52,562 bases of DNA from an uncultured Syntrophobacterales bacterium (GCA_903928915.1 CAIYSL010000028.1:1-52562); one strand, 5' to 3'. Counted from the first letter of the stretch, positions 38,675 through 48,529 are shown. Notes: a model not told the origin generated them from the sequence alone. A program made the numbers and translations.

Positions 38675-39910
38675 CTATTCCACTACCGTGTAGGCCGATT
38701 CGCTCTGCTGGGTCAGGTCGAGTCCGACGATCTCGTCGTTCTTCTCCACCCGCATCCCCACGAGGGCGTCCACGGCCCGGAAGATGATCCAGGTCATCGC
38801 CGCCGCAAACAGCGGGACCACGACGACGAGCAAGAGCTGGACCAGGAACAGCTTTGCGTTGCCGAACAACAGCCCGTCCGCCCCGGCGGCATTGACCGCC
38901 TTTTCCGCGAACAGCCCCGTGGCCAGGGTTCCCCAGATCCCGCCCACGCCATGGACCCCGAAGGCGTCGAGCGAGTCGTCGTAGCCGAGCCAGGATTTGA
39001 TCAGGACCACGGCGATGTAGCAAAGCAGGGCAACCAGGATCCCGATGAACACGGCGTTCATGGGGTTGACGAACCCGCAGGCCGGGGTGATGGCGACCAG
39101 ACCGGCGACGGCGCCCGTCGCCGCGCCGAGGATCGTCGGCGCCCCGTGGTGCCACCATTCGATCAGCGCCCAGGCGAGCCCTGCGGCCGCTGCGGCGATG
39201 TGCGTGGTGACGAAGGCGTTGGCGGCCAGTTCGTTCGCCCCCAGGGCGCTGCCCCCGTTGAACCCGAACCACCCGAACCAGAGGAGCGCCGCCCCGAGGA
39301 CGGTGAAGGGGAGGTTGTGCGGCCGGAAGGGCTGTTGGGCGTACCCGCAGCGCTTCCCCAGCAGGAGCGCCAGGGTCAGGGCCGATACCCCCGAGCTGAC
39401 GTGGACGACGATCCCGCCGGCGAAGTCCAGGGCGCCGAGCTCGCGGAGCCAGCCCCCGGTTCCCCAGACCCAATGCGCCAGGGGATCGTAGACCAGGGTA
39501 GCCCACAGGACGGTAAAGATCAGGAAGGCGGAGAATTTCATCCGTTCGGCGAAGGCGCCGATGATCAGGGCCGGCGTGATGATGGCGAACATCGCCTGAA
39601 AGATCATGAACACCTGATGGGGGATCGTCGCCGCGTAATCGGCGTTCGGCTGTCCGCCGACGAAGTTGAGGCCGGCCCACTTCAGGCTACCGATGATCCC
39701 GAGCCCCGTATCCGGGCCGAAGGCCAGCGAGTAGCCGAACAGGACCCACTGGAGGGTTATGACGCAGGCGATGATGAAGCACTGCATCAGGATGGAAAGG
39801 ACATTCTTCCTGCGCACCAGGCCGCCGTAGAAAAAGGCGAGGCCCGGGATGGTCATGCCCAGGACCAGGGCCGACGAGATCAGAACCCACGCCGTATCTC
39901 CCGTGTTCAT
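38675..39910 (-). CDS. amt: ammonium transporter Amt (second copy)
   Basis: A 411-residue Amt channel with 11 helices and no signal peptide, beginning MNTGDTAWVLISSALVLGMT. Pore histidines lie in FAGGIVVHVSSGVSAL and LDAFGVHGVGGIWGTLATGLF. The C-tail MRVEKNDEIVGLDLTQQSESAY is the GlnK docking end. It differs clearly from the first copy (no linker, shorter), so the two are separate paralogues rather than a recent duplication. GGGAGG precedes ATG 39910. It is first gene of a sigma-54 operon with glnK and the Fis-type gene. Confidence 0.95.
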   Translation of the reverse strand: MNTGDTAWVLISSALVLGMTIPGLAFFYGGLVRRKNVLSILMQCFIIACVITLQWVLFGYSLAFGPDTGLGIIGSLKWAGLNFVGGQPNADYAATIPHQVFMIFQAMFAIITPALIIGAFAERMKFSAFLIFTVLWATLVYDPLAHWVWGTGGWLRELGALDFAGGIVVHVSSGVSALTLALLLGKRCGYAQQPFRPHNLPFTVLGAALLWFGWFGFNGGSALGANELAANAFVTTHIAAAAAGLAWALIEWWHHGAPTILGAATGAVAGLVAITPACGFVNPMNAVFIGILVALLCYIAVVLIKSWLGYDDSLDAFGVHGVGGIWGTLATGLFAEKAVNAAGADGLLFGNAKLFLVQLLLVVVVPLFAAAMTWIIFRAVDALVGMRVEKNDEIVGLDLTQQSESAYTVVE

Positions 39911-40025
39911 GCTGTTTCCTCCCGTAGAGATGTGATTGCGGGATCGATCCGGGGATGTCGGTCAAGCGCCGGCGAGGGGCCGGGGCGACACCGCCCGGTG
40001 GCGATCCCGTCTGCACATACCTGGA

Positions 40026-40040
40026 GCAAGGGAGATGCCA
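40026..40040 (-). promoter_or_regulatory. sigma-54 promoter of the amt2-glnK2-Fis operon
   Basis: On the minus strand, TGGCAT-N5-TTGC (40040-40035 and 40029-40026) fits -24/-12 except for the last base of the -24 box. The predicted start near 40015 leaves a leader of about 105 nt. Confidence 0.72.
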
Positions 40041-40119
40041 ATCCCGCTCCTGCTCTGTATCAAGCTGAATTAATTCGCATATCGATGCCGGCGTGCTCGC
40101 CCGGCCGTGACGCTGTTCT

Positions 40120-40140
40120 GGAACAAAATTGTAATGTTCC
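40120..40140. promoter_or_regulatory. inverted repeat upstream of the amt2 promoter
   Basis: GGAACA-N9-TGTTCC with an AT-rich centre lies about 80-100 bp upstream of the -24 box, in the position of an enhancer site. A second palindrome, GAATTAATTC, is at 40067-40076. The sequence is not the classical NtrC or NifA site. The rest of 40041-40286, before gspF, shows nothing else. Confidence 0.4.
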
Positions 40141-40286
40141 GGTGATAATCCAACAAATTTGCGTAGCAACCGAGTGCCTGCCGGCAGTGAGGGGGGGGCC
40201 GCCGCCCGGGCACGTGGGGCGGTAGCCTTGAAATCGCCACCGTTGTATGGTAGAGGGAAAGCGGAGTGAAGAAAGTTGTATGAATC

Positions 40287-41516
40287 ATGCCGGTTTATGA
40301 ATACATAGCCCTGGATGTCGGCGGTCGCAGACGGAAAGGGATCATCGATGCGGGAAGCATCACCGCCGCGCGTCAGAAGCTCCGGGAGACGGACGTCTTC
40401 CCGGTGGAAATCGTCGAGACCGCCGACCGGAAACGGGAGGAGGAGGCCGGCCGGGGCGGGGCGATCCGCCTGTTCCGGCGGGTGGGGCTCCGGGAACTGG
40501 CCCTGATGACTCGGCAGCTCGCCACCCTGATCGGGGCGGGGCTTCCGCTGGTCCCCTCGCTCGCAGCGCTCGTCGCCCAGATTCGGCATCCCGTGCTCAG
40601 GACCACGCTCGCCCAGATCAAGGACGAGGTCAACGAGGGGATGAGCCTGACCCAGAGCATGTCCCATTTTCCCGAGGTATTTCCCCCCTTCTACATCAAC
40701 ATGGTCCGGGCCGGGGAGGCGTCGGGGACGATCAACCTCGTCCTGGACCGTCTGGCCGATTTCAACGAGACCCAGCAGGCCCTGCGGACCAAGATCCGTT
40801 CGGCCTTGGCCTATCCGCTGTTCATGTTCTTCATCGGCAGCGGCGTGCTGTTCTTCCTGGTCACCTTCGTCGTGCCGAACATCACGAAGATCTTCCGGGA
40901 GATGCACCAGACGCTGCCGGCGATCACGGTGTTTCTGCTCGTGGTGAGCGGTTTTCTCAGGGACTTCTGGTGGGTGATCGCGATTGCACTGGTCGCGGCC
41001 GTGGTCGGGGTGCGCTCCGCGGTCCGGAAGACGGAACAGGGCAGATACCTATGGGACCGCCTGAAGATCACGGCGCCGCTGATCGGCCCCCTGAACCGGA
41101 AGATCGCCGTGGCGCGCTTCAGCCGGACCCTGGGCACCCTTCTGCAGAGCGGCGTCCCGCTCCTGACCGCGCTGGAAATCGCGAAGAATGTGGTGAACAA
41201 CCTCGTCGTCGCCGAGCAACTCCGCGCGGCGGCCAAGGACGTGGAGGAGGGGCAGAGCCTCTCCGCCCCCCTCTCCCGGAACGATTTCTTCCCCCCGATC
41301 GCCGTGGAGATGATCGCCGTGGGGGAACAGAGCGGCAACATGGAGGCGATGCTGTTCCGGATCGCCGATTCCTACGAGAAGGAGGTGGAGGCGAACGTCC
41401 TGATGGTGACGTCGCTTCTGGAGCCGGCCATGATCCTGGTGATGGGGGCCGTGGTCGGGTTCATCGTCGTGTCGGTGCTCTTGCCCATCTTCGAGATGAA
41501 CCAACTGGTGAGATGA
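40287..41516 (+). CDS. gspF: GspF, inner-membrane platform protein of type II secretion
   Basis: A 409-residue protein with two homologous T2SSF cytoplasmic domains (about 75-195 and 275-395) and three membrane helices. It opens [20 protein letters not shown] as usual, and the signatures [17 protein letters not shown] and [20 protein letters not shown] are in place. Length is normal. It starts the gsp cluster in this window. The ribosome site is weak (GGAGTGAAG, far). It forms the platform that the GspE ATPase works on. Confidence 0.95.
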   Translation: MPVYEYIALDVGGRRRKGIIDAGSITAARQKLRETDVFPVEIVETADRKREEEAGRGGAIRLFRRVGLRELALMTRQLATLIGAGLPLVPSLAALVAQIRHPVLRTTLAQIKDEVNEGMSLTQSMSHFPEVFPPFYINMVRAGEASGTINLVLDRLADFNETQQALRTKIRSALAYPLFMFFIGSGVLFFLVTFVVPNITKIFREMHQTLPAITVFLLVVSGFLRDFWWVIAIALVAAVVGVRSAVRKTEQGRYLWDRLKITAPLIGPLNRKIAVARFSRTLGTLLQSGVPLLTALEIAKNVVNNLVVAEQLRAAAKDVEEGQSLSAPLSRNDFFPPIAVEMIAVGEQSGNMEAMLFRIADSYEKEVEANVLMVTSLLEPAMILVMGAVVGFIVVSVLLPIFEMNQLVR

Positions 41517-41566
41517 TACCGGAGCCCCCCCCCGGAGAATGCGGGGGCAGAATGAGGGAGAAGCAT

Positions 41567-42007
41567 ATGCAGAGAAGAAACAGCGAGCGTGGGTTCACGC
41601 TGATCGAGCTGATGGTGGTCATCGTCATCCTGGGAATCCTCGCCGGGCTGATCGTTCCGCGGATCATGGGACGGCCGGACGAGGCGCGGCGGGCGAAGGC
41701 GCGGATACAGATGGAGAGCATCGAAACGGCCCTGAAACTGTACAAACTGGACAACGGAAACTACCCGACCACGGAGCAGGGGCTTCAGGCCCTGGTGGAA
41801 GCCCCCGCGGCGGGAAACCTGGCAAAGAACTGGCGCCAGGGCGGCTACCTCGAAAAGGGGAAGGTGCCCAAGGACCCCTGGGACAACGATTTCGTCTACA
41901 TCTCTCCCGGCGCGCACGGCGATTATGACCTGATCTCCCGCGGCGCCGACGGCGAACCCGATGGCGAGGGAAAGAACAAGGATATCAACAGCTGGGATAG
42001 TGAATAA
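41567..42007 (+). CDS. gspG: GspG, major pseudopilin
   Basis: A 146-residue pseudopilin. A short leader MQRRNSERG is cut before the methylated Phe in [19 protein letters not shown] (Glu at +5). The C-terminal calcium-loop region and family tail [38 protein letters not shown] are typical. AGGGAG is well spaced for ATG 41567; ATG 41552 is a weaker choice. It makes the body of the secretion pseudopilus. Confidence 0.96.
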   Translation: MQRRNSERGFTLIELMVVIVILGILAGLIVPRIMGRPDEARRAKARIQMESIETALKLYKLDNGNYPTTEQGLQALVEAPAAGNLAKNWRQGGYLEKGKVPKDPWDNDFVYISPGAHGDYDLISRGADGEPDGEGKNKDINSWDSE

Positions 42008-42521
42008 CCGGGGTTACACGCTGATCGAACTGTCCGTGGTGGTCCTGCTGATCGGGCTGATGCTCCTGATCGCCGTGCCGCGTGTGCGGGATACCCTGTT
42101 CGACGACGACCTCAAGGCCTCCGCACGCCGTTTCATCAGCTCCGCCCGGGAACTGCGCAACGAATCGGTCCGGGAGCAGACCGACTACATCCTCCACGTC
42201 GACCTTGCCAATCCCGCCTTCTGGGTCTACCCGGCGGACACGACGGCCGAGAAGCGGTCGGAACTCCGGAAGGCTGCGTTCCGCTTTCCCGGGGGGGTCC
42301 GGATCGCCGGCATACGGCAGGCGGACGGGGAGCGCAGGACCGAGGGCGAGGCGCTCATCCATTTCTTCCGGCGGGGGTACGTCGAGCCCACCGTCGTCCA
42401 TCTTGCCGCGGGCGAGCGGGTGTTCACCCTGGTCCTCAACCCCTTTCTGCCGGCGATGACCGTGTACGAGAACTATGTGGATTTTACCTTTACCCGGGAG
42501 GGGCATGCCGCCGGTCTCTGA
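42000..42521 (+). CDS. gspH: GspH, minor pseudopilin
   Basis: A 173-residue pseudopilin, with leader MNNRG then [18 protein letters not shown]; Tyr replaces the usual Phe at +1. GTG 42000 overlaps the gspG end by 8 bp and gives a normal short leader. An ATG at 41961 would put a long polar stretch ahead and lies inside gspG. The C-terminal domain is beta-rich, as in GspH. It acts at the pseudopilus with GspI/J/K. Confidence 0.85.
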   Translation: MNNRGYTLIELSVVVLLIGLMLLIAVPRVRDTLFDDDLKASARRFISSARELRNESVREQTDYILHVDLANPAFWVYPADTTAEKRSELRKAAFRFPGGVRIAGIRQADGERRTEGEALIHFFRRGYVEPTVVHLAAGERVFTLVLNPFLPAMTVYENYVDFTFTREGHAAGL

Positions 42522-42936
42522 GCCCAGATATGGCGTACGGCCGCGCTGCCGCCTCCACCGCCGGACCCTTCGCGGCCGCTGCGGGTTCACCCTCCTCGAG
42601 GTGATGATCGCGATGGCGATTCTCGCCATCACGCTGGTGACCGTCTACCAGTCCCAATCCCAGAGCATCTCGATGGCGGCAAATTCCCGGTTTCTGACCA
42701 CGGCCTCGCTTTTGGCCCAGGCCCGGCTGGCCCAGATCGATGCGGCGGACCCCCGGAGCGTGGCTTCCGGAAACGGCGATTTCGGCGAGGACTTCCCCGG
42801 CTACACCTGGCGGGTGGAGGTAGGCGCCGTGGAGGAGCTCCCCCTCCTGAAGCGGATTACCCTCACGGTGACCCAGGGGCGGCTGGCGACGCGCAACACC
42901 TACCGGCTGATCCTGTACAAGGCGGTCGCCTCATGA
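42505..42936 (+). CDS. gspI: GspI, minor pseudopilin with long leader
   Basis: A 143-residue pseudopilin. The prepilin cleavage site is in GRCG-FTLLEVMIAMAILAITLV. The leader from ATG 42505 is 27 residues, Arg/Pro-rich and longer than the usual 6-10. GGGAGG precedes it, and no nearer start codon exists. It overlaps gspH by 17 bp. It forms the tip complex with GspJ and GspK. Confidence 0.88.
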   Translation: MPPVSEPRYGVRPRCRLHRRTLRGRCGFTLLEVMIAMAILAITLVTVYQSQSQSISMAANSRFLTTASLLAQARLAQIDAADPRSVASGNGDFGEDFPGYTWRVEVGAVEELPLLKRITLTVTQGRLATRNTYRLILYKAVAS

Positions 42937-43592
42937 GAGATGCTGATAAAGGGTTCACCCTGGTCGAGATCCTGATCGCCGTCTTCATCCTCGGGATCGT
43001 CCTTTCCACCATCTACGCCTCGTACACCGGGACGTTCCGGATCATCCGGGAGACCCAGGACGATGCCGAGGGCTACGGCATGGCCCGCAGCGCCCTCGAC
43101 CGGATGACCCGCGACCTGCAGTCGATGGCCCCCTGGCGGGGTGCCTTCACGTTCCTGACGAAGGCCGACACCCTGGGCGGCAGCGAGTTTCAGCGTCTTA
43201 CCTTCCGCGCCGCGGCCCACGTCGCCTTCAACGAGCGGGAGGTCCCGGGGGGGATCGCCGTCATCGAGTACCGCCTGGAGGAGGGGAGCGAGAACGCCGG
43301 GCTTGTCCTCATCAGGAGCGACAGCCTCACCCGTGATCCGGGAAAGGAAGACCCCCTTGCCGGCGGGTACGCGTTGGCCGACCGGGTGGCGGGGGTGACG
43401 TACCGGTTCACCGACGAAGCGGGAAAAGAGTACGAAACCTGGGATTCCGGCGGCCAGGTCGAGGCACAGCGCAACCGGGCGCCGGCCGGCATCCTGATCC
43501 GCCTGAGCCTGGTCAACCCCGCCGACAAGGAGAGGCCCTACCGGTTCATGACCATGGTCCGCATCCCCTTCAACCGCCCGGAGGCGCCATGA
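42933..43592 (+). CDS. gspJ: GspJ, minor pseudopilin
   Basis: A 219-residue pseudopilin, with leader MRDADKG then FTLVEILIAVFILGIVLSTIY. The C-terminal domain (about 60-215) has the GspJ pattern, with a late IRLSLVNPADKERPYRFMTMV. It overlaps gspI as ATGA and gspK likewise. A tip component. Confidence 0.92.
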   Translation: MRDADKGFTLVEILIAVFILGIVLSTIYASYTGTFRIIRETQDDAEGYGMARSALDRMTRDLQSMAPWRGAFTFLTKADTLGGSEFQRLTFRAAAHVAFNEREVPGGIAVIEYRLEEGSENAGLVLIRSDSLTRDPGKEDPLAGGYALADRVAGVTYRFTDEAGKEYETWDSGGQVEAQRNRAPAGILIRLSLVNPADKERPYRFMTMVRIPFNRPEAP

Positions 43593-44563
43593 AACAGGCG
43601 GGAGCCGACAGCCGGGGCGTGGCCCTGATCGTCGTTCTGCTGATGGTCAGCATCATCAGCGCCTTGACGATCCAGTTCAGCAGGGACACCCGCTCCGATA
43701 TCACCGCGGCGGCGAACCTGAGCGACGGGATCCGGCTGCGCACCATCGCCACCTCGGGGTTTGCCGTGGGCGAGGCGCTGCTCTTAGCCGACAAGACAAA
43801 CTTCGACGCCTTGACGGAGCTGTGGGCGAACACCGAAATGATCTCGCTCCGGTCGGAGGCGTACTTCGACAACGGCTCCTTCAAGCTTGCGATCCAGGAC
43901 GAGGAGGGAAAGATCGCCGTCAACCGTCTCGTAAACGGCAGCGCCTACAACGCCGCGGTTCGCGATTTCCTCCTCCGGCTGCTGACCGGGCCCTCCTTCC
44001 GCCTCGAACAGCGCAGGGCCGAGGAGATCGTCGACGCGATCAAGGACTGGATCGATCCCGACGACGAGGTGACCGGCGCCGGCGCGGAGGGGGCATACTA
44101 CGCGGGACTGCCGCGGCCCTACGCAGCCAAGAACGCACCTATCGATTGCATTGAGGAATTATTGATGATAAAAGGCGTTTCTCGTGAACTTTTTTACGGA
44201 ACAGGCGAATCTCCGGGGCTGGTGCAGTGCCTGAGCGTCTACGGCGACGCCAGGATCAACATCAACACGGCGCCGAAGCCGGTGCTCAGGGCGCTGACCG
44301 CGGAGATCACGGACGATGACGTGGCGCTGCTCGAAAAGTACCGCCGGGAGGTGCAGAACAACCTGGCCGACCCCGCCTGGTATCAAAAGATCCCCCGCGC
44401 CACCCCGCTGGCGGTCCCCGCGGGGCTGATCAAGATCAAGAGCGAGACCTTCCGGATTACGGCGGTCGGCCTCCAAGAGCGGATGTTCGAGCGGGTCACG
44501 GGTGTGGTGAAACGGGGTACGGGCCAAGGGAAGGCGAGACTGTTGTCCTGGAAGGTGGAATGA
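43589..44563 (+). CDS. gspK: GspK, tip minor pseudopilin
   Basis: A 324-residue pseudopilin without Glu+5: MKQAGADSRG-VALIVVLLMVSIISALTIQF. The large domain contains DAIKDWIDPDDEVTGAGAE, the calcium-rich insert, then PIDCIEELLMIKGVS and the helix-hairpin-like ININTAPKPVLRALTAE. Length is normal. A stretch at 44141-44210 is AT-rich (26 G/C of 70), unlike the rest of the gene. It overlaps gspJ and gspL at ATGA junctions. Confidence 0.93.
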   Translation: MKQAGADSRGVALIVVLLMVSIISALTIQFSRDTRSDITAAANLSDGIRLRTIATSGFAVGEALLLADKTNFDALTELWANTEMISLRSEAYFDNGSFKLAIQDEEGKIAVNRLVNGSAYNAAVRDFLLRLLTGPSFRLEQRRAEEIVDAIKDWIDPDDEVTGAGAEGAYYAGLPRPYAAKNAPIDCIEELLMIKGVSRELFYGTGESPGLVQCLSVYGDARININTAPKPVLRALTAEITDDDVALLEKYRREVQNNLADPAWYQKIPRATPLAVPAGLIKIKSETFRITAVGLQERMFERVTGVVKRGTGQGKARLLSWKVE

Positions 44564-46041
44564 TGCCCGAACGAATTCTGGGCCTCGATATCGGCGCGAG
44601 TTCCGTCAAAGCGGTGCTCCTCTCCCGGGGGCTGCGGGGCGGATACCGCCTCCTCGCCTTTCGCCTGGTCGATCTCGCCGCGGCCGGCGGCCTGCCGGAG
44701 GCCCTGGAGCAGCTGTTTGCCGATCAGACCTTCCGCGGCTCCGTCTGCGTGACGACGCTCCCCTCGGGCGCCCTTTCATTCCGGAACGTCAAGCTCCCCT
44801 TCCGGGACAGCCGGAAGATCCGGCAGACCCTCCCCTTCGCCGTCGAGCCGCTGATCCCGGCGCCCCTCGACGATGTGTTCATCGATTACACGCTGGTCGG
44901 CCGGGCGGAACAGCCGGAGATCTTCGCGGCGGTCGCCCCCCGCTCGCTCGTCGGCGAGCGCACGGCGCTCCTGGCCCCCTATGTCCGGGAAACGGCGGTG
45001 ATCGATATCGACGCCGTTCCCCTTGCCGTTCGCCTGATCGAAAAACCGGGCTTTCCGGAGGCCGCGCTGATTCTCGCCGTGGGCAGCGGGGAGACGACCG
45101 CGGTGTTCACCGCCGGCGGCCGGATCGTGCATGTCCGCAGTTACCCCTTCGGCGGAGAGACGGTGAAGGAACCCGGTGCGATCGCCCCGGAGGTTGCGGA
45201 GCCCCGCGGAGAGCCCTGCGATCGTTTTCTGACCGAACTCAGGAACACCCAGGAATCCCTGCTCTGGCAGGGGGGCCTCGCCCAGCCGCCCGGCCGAATC
45301 ATCCTGACCGGCGGCGGTTCGCGGGCGCCCGGCCTTGCGGAGGGGCTGGCGGCGCTGTTCTCCGTTCCCATCGAACCGACGAACCTTGCCGAGCGGGAGG
45401 GGATCGAGATCGACGCGGCGCTCGGGCAGTCCTGGGATCCCGCGGTGATGGACCAGGCGCTCGCCATGGCGGCGAGACCCATGGCCAAACGGGAAGGGTT
45501 CAATTTCCGGCAGCGGGCGTCCGAGGCCCGTGCAGGCTATGGGGAACTCCGGGATCGCCTGAAGAAGGCCGCCGTGGCGGCACTGGTCGTTCTGGCGCTG
45601 GCGGGGATCGAGATCGGCCTCGGCGATTATACCGACCGTCTCCGGCTGGCGGCGCTGAAGCGGGACATCGCGGCGGAATTCAAGAAGAGCTATCCCGAGG
45701 CGACACGGATCGTCGATCCGCTCACGCAGCTCCGGGGGAAGATCGCCGAGGCCCGGAAGCTCTCCGCCGGCACGGGCGACGCCGCCTCGTCGCCGACGGT
45801 GCTGGATCTGCTGAAGGAACTCGCGGGACTCGCCCCCCCGGGTCTGCTGCTCACTTCGCTGAACCTCGACGGGGACGTGATCGCGATCAAGGGGGAGGTG
45901 CGTGATTTCGACGCGGTGGACACGATCAAGAAGGAACTTGCGAATTCGAACCGTTTCAAGGCGGTGACCGTCGGGTCGACCGCCATGACCAAGCAGGGCG
46001 GCGCGGTGGAGTTCGACTTGAAGATAACGGTGAAGAAATGA
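44560..46041 (+). CDS. gspL: GspL, actin-fold cytoplasmic/PilN-like inner membrane protein
   Basis: A 493-residue protein. The cytoplasmic actin-like domain (about 1-330) opens ILGLDIGASSVKAVLLSR and has GRIILTGGGSRAPGLAEGL, as in PilM/GspL. One membrane helix sits near 343-362, followed by a periplasmic ferredoxin-like/PilN part to the end. It binds GspE and GspM and links the ATPase to the membrane. ATG 44560 overlaps the gspK stop. Confidence 0.88.
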   Translation: MMPERILGLDIGASSVKAVLLSRGLRGGYRLLAFRLVDLAAAGGLPEALEQLFADQTFRGSVCVTTLPSGALSFRNVKLPFRDSRKIRQTLPFAVEPLIPAPLDDVFIDYTLVGRAEQPEIFAAVAPRSLVGERTALLAPYVRETAVIDIDAVPLAVRLIEKPGFPEAALILAVGSGETTAVFTAGGRIVHVRSYPFGGETVKEPGAIAPEVAEPRGEPCDRFLTELRNTQESLLWQGGLAQPPGRIILTGGGSRAPGLAEGLAALFSVPIEPTNLAEREGIEIDAALGQSWDPAVMDQALAMAARPMAKREGFNFRQRASEARAGYGELRDRLKKAAVAALVVLALAGIEIGLGDYTDRLRLAALKRDIAAEFKKSYPEATRIVDPLTQLRGKIAEARKLSAGTGDAASSPTVLDLLKELAGLAPPGLLLTSLNLDGDVIAIKGEVRDFDAVDTIKKELANSNRFKAVTVGSTAMTKQGGAVEFDLKITVKK

Positions 46042-46080
46042 CGGCCGCCGGAGTGGTGCGGCGATGGTGATTGTGGGCAC

Positions 46081-46632
46081 ATGAGACAATTCTGGGATCA
46101 GCTGACGAACAATCAGAAATTGACGGTGACCGCCGGTCTTGTCTTCGTCGGGGCGGCGCTGTTCGTCCAGTTTGCCGTCGTTCCGTACCTCGACGCCCGG
46201 CAGAACGTCCGCCGGGCCATCATCGCGAGCGAAAAGGTGCTGCGCGACCTGGCGGTCCTGGGGGCGGAGTACGGGGTGCTGCGCCAGCGCTCGGAAGAGA
46301 TCCGGCAGTTAATCGAACGGCGGCCGCCGGGGTTCGCCCTGCTTTCGTACCTGGAGAAACGGGCCTCCGACGCCGGCGTGAAGGGGAGCATCCGCTCGAT
46401 GAACCTTCTGCCGACGGTTTCGTCCGGGGCCTACGAGGAGACCACCGTGGAGATGAAACTGGACAAGCTGACGATGAAACAGCTGACCGACTTTCTCTAC
46501 CAAGTGGAGTTGCCCGAGGAGATGATCCGGGTCCGGAGGATCTCCGTCGTCAAGATGAAGGAGAGCCCGGAATATCTGAGCGCCTCGGTCCAGGTGTTCA
46601 CCTATCAGGCGCTCTCTCCGAGGAGCCGTTGA
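46081..46632 (+). CDS. gspM: GspM/PilO-like inner membrane protein
   Basis: A 183-residue bitopic protein: a short cytoplasmic head, a membrane helix at about 15-33, a coiled coil (36-80), and a periplasmic ferredoxin-like domain with LDKLTMKQLTDFLYQVE. It matches GspM/PilO in size and place and is partner of GspL. The 39-bp gap after gspL contains no clear ribosome site apart from GGTGATTG. Confidence 0.88.
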   Translation: MRQFWDQLTNNQKLTVTAGLVFVGAALFVQFAVVPYLDARQNVRRAIIASEKVLRDLAVLGAEYGVLRQRSEEIRQLIERRPPGFALLSYLEKRASDAGVKGSIRSMNLLPTVSSGAYEETTVEMKLDKLTMKQLTDFLYQVELPEEMIRVRRISVVKMKESPEYLSASVQVFTYQALSPRSR

Positions 46633-46633
46633 G

Positions 46634-47467
46634 ATGAGGTTCAAGATAAATCGGGCCATCGTGGGGTATCCCCTTGCCGGCATCGCGATGCTGCTGGCCT
46701 TTCTGTATCTCCGGTTTCCCGGGGAGGCGGTGACGGAGTACCTCAAGGCGGCCGTCGCCGCGCGGTATACCGGGGCCGTGCTCTCCATCGACACGCTCCG
46801 CCCTTCCTTTCCGCCGGGGGTCGCGCTTGCGGACATCACCGTCGGCATGCGGGACCGCACCGATGCGCTCCTCCGGCTGGACAGCCTGACCGTCCGGCCC
46901 GGGGGGCTGGCTTTGCTCCGGGGGCGGTTGGCGATCCACGCGGCAGCGGCGGGCTACGGGGGCGAGGTGCGGGGGAAGGTGGAGTTCGCGCGCCTCCTCT
47001 CCCTCGGGGGGCCGCTCACCGCGGCGGTTGAGGTCCGGAATGTGCGCGTCGACCGCTGGGCCTGGCTCCGGGAACTGTTCGTCCGCCAGGTCACGGGAAC
47101 GTTGAAGGGGGCCATCGAGTTCAGCGGGACGGCGGAAGCGCTGAAAAACGGGACGGGGACCGTCGACTTCACGCTGACGAACGGAATCTATCCGCTCCAG
47201 GAGCCGTTTTTGGGAATGGATAAGATCGAGTACAGCCGTGTGGAGGGGAAGGCCAGTTTCCGGAACGGGGCGCTGAAGGTGACCCAGTTGACGCTCACGG
47301 GGGAGAAGATCCGTTGCTCCCTGAAGGGGAATATCCTGATTGCCGATGATTTTTCCGCCAGTAAGCTCGACCTGAACGGAACGATCGAGCTTCCGCTGCT
47401 GGGCAACAAACGGGTCACGCTGACGATCGACGGGACCGTCGGCAACCCGCGCTCGCGGGTGATGTGA
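46634..47467 (+). CDS. gspN: GspN
   Basis: A 277-residue protein with an N-terminal membrane anchor (about 10-26, GYPLAGIAMLLAFLYL) and a periplasmic beta-rich domain with GIYPLQEPFLGMDKIEYSRVEG and TLTIDGTVGNPRSRVM at the end. This matches the deltaproteobacterial type II GspN family (AsmA-like strands). It is not universal in T2SS. It starts 1 bp after the gspM stop. It is followed by a 165-bp gap with no recognised element. Confidence 0.85.
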   Translation: MRFKINRAIVGYPLAGIAMLLAFLYLRFPGEAVTEYLKAAVAARYTGAVLSIDTLRPSFPPGVALADITVGMRDRTDALLRLDSLTVRPGGLALLRGRLAIHAAAAGYGGEVRGKVEFARLLSLGGPLTAAVEVRNVRVDRWAWLRELFVRQVTGTLKGAIEFSGTAEALKNGTGTVDFTLTNGIYPLQEPFLGMDKIEYSRVEGKASFRNGALKVTQLTLTGEKIRCSLKGNILIADDFSASKLDLNGTIELPLLGNKRVTLTIDGTVGNPRSRVM

Positions 47468-47632
47468 GGAGGGGGAGAAGCCCTACCAGGGGATTTCATC
47501 GGGCTCAGGATCGTTTTCCCGGCGGGCGCTCCGCTGCGGTGGCATGGTGCCCGGAAAAATCTCCCCATCGCCCCTCACGAAATCCCACGGTACGGTGGCG
47601 GAGTAAGGAGTTTCTTCGAGGATGAGTAATTG

Positions 47633-48529
47633 ATGGACTGGTCGCGCTTTACCCATCTGTCGTTTTCCGATTTGTCGGGTCTCCTCTCCCGGCGGACGAT
47701 GATCCTCGTCCTGATGGCTGTCTTCCTCTACCAGGCAACGGGGATCGGCTACAAGGTGCTGGCGCTCCAACTCGCCCGGATGCGGCCCGAACCGGCGGCG
47801 GCGGGCAAGGCGCAGACGGCGGCCATTGCCGCCCGCGAACCCGCGGACTCCTACCGGATCGTCACCGAGAGGAACCTCTTCGGGACGACGACCAAAGCGG
47901 TCACGGATAAGCAGGTGGCGACGGTCCCGGCGGCGCAGGACGCGGCGCTGCTGGTCGAACTCAAGGGAACCGTGGCGGGCGGGGCGAAGTTCGGGTTTGC
48001 GGTCGTCGAGGAGAAGGCGACGCGGAAACAGCGCCTCGTGAAGGTTGGGGACCTGATCGGCGGGGCAAAGGTGGCCCGGATCGAACGCAACGCCATCGCC
48101 GTGCTCTTCAACGACCAGGAGCGGATCCTGAAGATCGTGGAGACGCACGAGGGCCCGATAGTCCCGCGGCCGCCCGCAGCCCCGGCCCCGGCAGCACCGG
48201 CGCCGCCGCCAGGGGCGACCGTCCTCAGCCGGGCCGAGATCGATGCGGGGCTCCAGGATATGGGGAGCCTGCTTAGGCAGGCGCAGATCCGGCCCTATTT
48301 CGAGGGAGGGGTTCCCGACGGCTTCCTGATCAGCAACATCAGGCTGGGGAGCATCTACCAGAAGATGGGGGCCCAGGAGGGCGACATCATCCAGGAGGTG
48401 AACGGCCAGAAGATCCGGACGGCGGACGATGTGATGGGCCTGCTGAATACCATCAAGGGGGGTACGAGCATGTCGCTGACCATCAAGCGCCGGGGAAAAC
48501 AGGAGACGCTGAATTACACGATTCAGTAG
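47633..48529 (+). CDS. gspC: GspC with PDZ domain
   Basis: A 298-residue protein. A membrane helix (about 24-44) is followed by the homology region (ITERNLFG … LVELKGTV … VKVGDLIGGAKVARIERNAI, about 75-170), a Pro/Ala linker near 180-198 and a C-terminal PDZ domain (215-298, VPDGFLISNIRLGSIYQKMGAQEGDII). GspC connects the inner platform to the secretin and helps choose substrates. ATG 47633 follows GAGGATGAG; TTG 47630 is an alternative. Confidence 0.93.
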   Translation: MDWSRFTHLSFSDLSGLLSRRTMILVLMAVFLYQATGIGYKVLALQLARMRPEPAAAGKAQTAAIAAREPADSYRIVTERNLFGTTTKAVTDKQVATVPAAQDAALLVELKGTVAGGAKFGFAVVEEKATRKQRLVKVGDLIGGAKVARIERNAIAVLFNDQERILKIVETHEGPIVPRPPAAPAPAAPAPPPGATVLSRAEIDAGLQDMGSLLRQAQIRPYFEGGVPDGFLISNIRLGSIYQKMGAQEGDIIQEVNGQKIRTADDVMGLLNTIKGGTSMSLTIKRRGKQETLNYTIQ

